Source of the DNA: Physcia stellaris
Lineage: Eukaryota > Ascomycota > Lecanoromycetes > Caliciales > Physciaceae
Direction of reading: 5' to 3'
Length of the DNA: 64,000 nt
NCBI GenBank assembly: GCA_018902385.1
Contig: JABSSW010000046.1
Span: 1 to 64,000 of the forward strand
Each line of letters opens with the position of its first letter. Position 1 is the stretch's first letter. Below the pieces are notes generated by a model. The model had not been told where the DNA came from and did no database searches. It saw only the letters and a list, made by a program, of their open reading frames with translations. Positions 60,335-64,000 of this stretch are shown here, one piece after another. A program made the translations under genes and the position numbers.

Positions 60335-61457
60335 TCACCCTCGATACTTCGCATACCAAACCGCCCCCCCAGCAACCGCAACCGCGCCACCGATCTTCGC
60401 CACCGCCATAGCGACCGTAACCCAATAAATCACCCTCAGCCTCCCAATAATCTCATCCGGCCGATTGACATGCGGATAGTCTTCCTCCCCCGGCACCTCC
60501 TCGCCCAAAAACTCACAAAGCTGCTTATACCCATCCCCGCGCCGGAACTCCAGCAGCCGCTCCCTAGGCACTACGCTGCGGATATGCGCATAGTGCTCGC
60601 GGTAGGTCTGGAGCAGGCGGGTTTTGTTGGTTGTGGGGCCGCCGCACCAGAGATGCAGGATGTATTTGTAGGTTTTCCAGAAGGGGGCTATTAGTTTCTT
60701 TGCAGCGGGTTAGTTTAGCTTGTAGGGATTTGGAAAGGGAAGGGGAGGGGGGGAAGGGAAGGGGGGGTTACAGGGTCGAAGGGAGCGAAGTAGTCCCAGC
60801 TCTTCCAGCGCCATAACTCCAATATCGTCTTCTCCATCGAGACCAACCAGCTGGCTTCGTCGCGCTCGGTCAGGATTACTAGCGCGTCGGGGTAGGCGGC
60901 GAGCAATTCGTCCGCGAAGAGGATGCAGGGTATGTCTGTTATCGCCTACTCCCCACCCCCCAAAAAAAATCAATAATCAATAATCAAATACATCAACTCG
61001 AGCATGCATGCATTGGGGAGGGTGGGGGGGTACACACGCTGTACTCGCCCAGCAACTTATCGAATTCCGCGCGCTGGTACGGACGCCCTTCGCCGGCGTA
61101 TTTCGCGCGCAGCGCTTCGTACCAGTAGGTGAAGGTCCGCGTGTGGCCTGCTTCGACCATGTGGTAGGTTTTTAGACCTAGTTTTTGGAGGGCGTGTTGC
61201 ATTGCTGAGCGGTGTTTAGTGGGAGGTTGGGGGGGGCGGGGGTGGGCAGGTGGGGCGGGTGGGGCGGGGGAGGATGAGGCGGGGGCAGGATGAGGAGAGG
61301 GTTGAGGGGAGGGTTGGGGGAGAGGGTTGGAATGGGGAAGGGAGGACGCACACATGGTTCCTGTGCGGGACATGCCTAAGGCGAGGACCTTCATTGGGAC
61401 TGGCCGTGGGGAGACGGGGGGGAGGGCGTCGATTAGCATTATTGGGGTGGGTGACAT
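60335..61457 (-). CDS. Sulfotransfer_4-like P-loop protein with C-terminal membrane span
   Basis: Four exons on the minus strand: 61,457-61,352, 61,204-61,038, 60,945-60,772 and 60,697-60,335 (269 residues, joins in frame). After an N-terminal lead comes MKVLALGMSRTGTMSMQHAL, the PAPS-binding P-loop region of this fungal family. Then TYHMVEAGH, YEALRAKY, ITDIPCILFADELLAAYPDA, VILTERDEASWLVSM and a C-terminal hydrophobic helix VIYWVTVAMAVAKIGGAVAVAGG. The family (PF17784) is often mislabelled as NAD-dependent epimerase. Its acceptor is unknown. Introns 1 and 3 are extremely C-rich on the coding strand (G-rich on +). The membrane end suggests anchoring in an internal membrane. Confidence 0.83.
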
Positions 61458-61999
61458 TGCGGGTTTAGGCTTGGGTTGTCACACTCTATAGTGGATCGTG
61501 AAGATGAACCTGTCCAGAAATGGTTTCTCAGGATGCGCTGCTCGCGATGATGATGACTTTGGGCTTCTATCTGGACTTTGAGAATGGAGCGGGGAGCTTG
61601 TGCATGCATTAGAGCGCCGTACGTGCCAATCGGGATTCAGCGACGCCCACCCACGCTTCATTGACCTCTTATAGGCCAACGACCGAATTGTATGATACCT
61701 TGTGCCACGATGATCCTTGATGACCCCTCGAGATCTAGTTTTTGTTTGAATGAAAATCTATTTGTCATCAGTTTGATACTCTTTGATATGCTTACTCCTT
61801 GTGACGTTGAACACGTGCAGCAAGCCTGATGACCTGTAGAAGAACAGATTTTCATGAAGTAGTCGAGCAAATATCAGCTTCCCTTGGACTAGGCTAATGA
61901 AACCGACGTTCGTGACATCGACATTGTGACGGATAAAAAGCATGATGTAATAATGAATTGAAGGAGAAAGGTTTCCTTGGTTGGATTACACCTATCTCT
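61458..61999. other. Intergenic, nothing recognised
   Basis: About 540 bp between two minus-strand genes. It holds the promoter side of the sulfotransferase-like gene and the 3' end of the next. No motif seen. Confidence 0.5.
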
Positions 62000-64000
62000 C
62001 TACATCACAACTATTGTCTCGAAACCCTCACAGTCTACTCGGTATTTGGGATAAAAAAAGATGGTAGCGAAATTGTCAAGGTCCTGTGGTTCGTTGATTA
62101 GACCTTTCACCTGGGGAGAAAGGGCAATCGCAGCGCAACGACCTAGCCGGTTGTTATGGTGTGGACGCACTATTATTCGATTTGATTCGGATTCATAGCC
62201 ATCAGGCAAGGATCCTTCCCCATGAGCCTTCATAATATTCACAGGGCGTCCGGAAGCACGTGCCGACTCCAAGACACCCGAGACAGGATTCAGATGTGTG
62301 CCTCGAAACATACGTCCCCAGTTGACATTGAAAGGGCTGGCTTGTTTGAGATGTTTGACGAATATCCCGGGAGAAATCAGTATGTTACCTCTGCTCGAGC
62401 ATAGGCGATACCAGAAAGTCAAGTTTCTGTCTTCTTCCACCATAGCTTCAATCTTAAGTTCAGGGGAAGTAGTATCGGAAGCCAGTGCCTCCAACACTGT
62501 GCCGTGAAAGGGCGTTAATTGCTGCGTCTCATACTCCGCTTCTATACCTTTGGGTTCGTCGAAGATGCTATAGTGCAAACGATCTCCAGATTGGATCATC
62601 CCAGCGCCGATACGAACAATTGAGGCGGTCTCATAGCGATCTGAGAGCTCACGAACGGAATCTGCAAAGCAGTAGATCTTTCCGTCGCTTACGCCTGAGA
62701 CGCTGTCTTCAAGAGAAAGCGAGCAACTTTCAACACCGGAGAAGAGTAACATATATATTACAAAAAGGCCCACAAAACCATCTGTCTTGCGTTGCCCTGT
62801 CCAACCATGGCCCGGAAAACCATCTGTCTTGCGTTGCGGCATCCAACCACGGCCCAGAAAACCATCTATCTTGTGTTGCGGCATCAACCTTTCAAGTGCC
62901 CGATTAGTTATAGATGTTGGGATCGGACAGTGACGAGGATTCAACCATTCCCTCTCCATATTATCATAAAGCACAGTCAGACCTTCTCTTCTAGGTTGGA
63001 GAGATCCGGCTATATTTGCTTGGCCCAGAAGATAGCTCAGGACAAGGATAGTTTCTGCAACGGCAACTGAGCAGAACGGCTCATGCAGAGAGCCATCTAG
63101 AGAACGAGCCCTGTGCGTGACACATCGGCATTGCCTAAAAAGAGGCAAGAAAGCACCCATAAATCTGTCGCTCATATTCCCATTTGAAGCCCATTCCCAG
63201 TGGCTCGCGGCTCGCAACAAGTTCTGCTTTATCGGTTCAAGCTCCGACAAGTAAGCTGTGGCGCGAAACACAAAGTCGTGGATACTGCTATAGCGGTTAC
63301 ATTCAACGGTGGTCTGAGTGTAATATACGGCTCCAACAATGAAAAAGTCGACGAAGGCTTGGCCAAGTGTTGTGGATACATGGGGTTCCTGACTTGAATT
63401 CATCGGTGAAGCAGAATGTGGGTTGAGGAGATTTTCTGCAGTGGCACCAAATGTGTCCCTCAGCATGCTGCTCCAAGATAACTTACCGCCAAGGAATGGC
63501 TCGGTCGATATTGAACCCTCAATGGCCGTATCTTTTCCGTGGATGAAATTGCGTATAAAAGCGTCGCCATTACGCAGACTGAACGATCGGCCAATGCACG
63601 CAATACGATCCTCAGGAAGTCCACTGCCAATCTCTATTTCAATCTGCGCTTGAGTGATAGAAGTGTTGAAGTTGACAAAAAGGGTTTGCCCTTCGCTTCC
63701 TCTTACTAGCACTCTAAGTCCAAGAACAAAGTCTGCGAATACAGCAACCCAGCTGCATGCGGGACCCCCTAGGACCTGGATGTTGACTGAGTCGCTAGAT
63801 GTAACGTTACCGATTGCGCAAAGAATCTCAGCTAGATCCTGCGGATGACCAGCGAGTGCAGAAGTATGTTCACGTAAGCCACAACCCACTAATCTCATCA
63901 TCTGGTCAATGCGAATTCCGAATGTTGTTTGGGCAAAAGTGCTCGAACAGACTCTTACTAAGGCCTCCCATTGGGCGAAAGAAGGTGTAAGCTCCTTTGG
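62000..64000 (-). CDS. Large protein of unknown function, 5' end outside the window
   Basis: A minus frame open from the right edge to the stop at 62,000. The first ATG inside is at 63,901 (633 codons), but the frame continues upstream without a stop (ELTPSFAQWEALVRVCSS..) to 64,000, so the start lies outside. VLGGPACSWVAVFADFVLGLRV near the start resembles a family of fungal proteins of unknown function. A transmembrane-like segment VGLFVIYMLLFSGV lies near the middle. Just before it stand three 14-residue repeats (PQRKTDGF.G.GW type). No catalytic motif is recognised. Codon use is ordinary. Confidence 0.7.
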   Translation of the reverse strand, partial: PKELTPSFAQWEALVRVCSSTFAQTTFGIRIDQMMRLVGCGLREHTSALAGHPQDLAEILCAIGNVTSSDSVNIQVLGGPACSWVAVFADFVLGLRVLVRGSEGQTLFVNFNTSITQAQIEIEIGSGLPEDRIACIGRSFSLRNGDAFIRNFIHGKDTAIEGSISTEPFLGGKLSWSSMLRDTFGATAENLLNPHSASPMNSSQEPHVSTTLGQAFVDFFIVGAVYYTQTTVECNRYSSIHDFVFRATAYLSELEPIKQNLLRAASHWEWASNGNMSDRFMGAFLPLFRQCRCVTHRARSLDGSLHEPFCSVAVAETILVLSYLLGQANIAGSLQPRREGLTVLYDNMEREWLNPRHCPIPTSITNRALERLMPQHKIDGFLGRGWMPQRKTDGFPGHGWTGQRKTDGFVGLFVIYMLLFSGVESCSLSLEDSVSGVSDGKIYCFADSVRELSDRYETASIVRIGAGMIQSGDRLHYSIFDEPKGIEAEYETQQLTPFHGTVLEALASDTTSPELKIEAMVEEDRNLTFWYRLCSSRGNILISPGIFVKHLKQASPFNVNWGRMFRGTHLNPVSGVLESARASGRPVNIMKAHGEGSLPDGYESESNRIIVRPHHNNRLGRCAAIALSPQVKGLINEPQDLDNFATIFFYPKYRVDCEGFETIVVM
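62774..62899 (-). repeat. 42-bp in-frame minisatellite, three units
   Basis: Units 62,774-62,815, 62,816-62,857 and 62,858 to about 62,899 (last one diverged) share AAAACCATCT.TCTTG.GTTG. 42 bp equals 14 codons, so the unit count can change without a frameshift. It encodes a basic, Gly-rich repeat next to the predicted membrane segment. Confidence 0.8.

Noticed and set aside
1-64000. CRISPR arrays, rRNA or tRNA genes
   Set aside because: No regularly spaced short repeats, no rRNA segments and no tRNA cloverleaf with a GTTCRA arm were recognised by eye. CRISPR would not be expected in a fungus.

Overview
The window is fungal, most likely a filamentous ascomycete (Pezizomycotina). The genes carry short introns of about 44-77 bp with GT..AG ends. 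Recognisable families are a DUF3632-like protein, a fungal fucose-lectin-like protein, an ankyrin (STAND-like) protein and a Sulfotransfer_4-like protein. The transposon desert looks RIP-mutated. I cannot name the genus.

Two compartments meet near 42,900. Positions 1 to about 42,900 are an extremely AT-rich isochore made of nested LTR retroelements. It holds a Gypsy chromovirus relic (1-6,580, + strand), a second split copy of it (36,520-42,165), and two further Gypsy relics on the minus strand (21,489-28,121 and about 28,797-36,483). Inserted among these are three short LTR elements with no reverse transcriptase or integrase: 11,743-15,367, 17,103-18,929 and 39,379-41,452. Each has terminal repeats of 150-171 bp with TGTTA..TAACA ends, a 5-bp target duplication (perfect in two, one transition in the third), a conserved site just inside the 5' repeat, and a 6-8 bp hairpin 22-23 nt before the 3' repeat. 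The youngest copy, 39,379-41,452, is nearly unmutated. Its ORF has an N-terminal BIR-type zinc-binding domain (CX2CX16HX6C), a Pro-rich stretch, a motif YLTIEDLF.MFA.KPK, a PIP-box-like QAKITTYF and a C-terminal C2H2 finger. The element at 17,103 encodes a mutated relative with the same YLTI motif and PIP-like box. The element at 11,743 encodes Gag-like, C2H2 and retropepsin-like segments.

The mutation pattern in the isochore is unusual. C is nearly absent before T or C (and G after A or G), while CpA, TpG and CpG remain common. Trp codons became TGA rather than TAG. Canonical RIP (CpA to TpA) predicts the opposite.

Positions 42,900-64,000 have ordinary composition and carry host genes. In order they are: a decayed tandem duplication; a secreted DUF3632-like protein; a small secreted protein of unknown function; a seven-exon gamma-glutamyltranspeptidase; a membrane-anchored fucose-lectin-like protein; a coiled-coil protein; an ankyrin-repeat protein lacking NACHT; a minus-strand Sulfotransfer_4-like gene; and a large minus-strand gene running off the right edge. 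Secreted-protein genes beside an AT-rich transposon block resemble the effector niches of two-speed fungal genomes. The genes do not form an obvious pathway or cluster.
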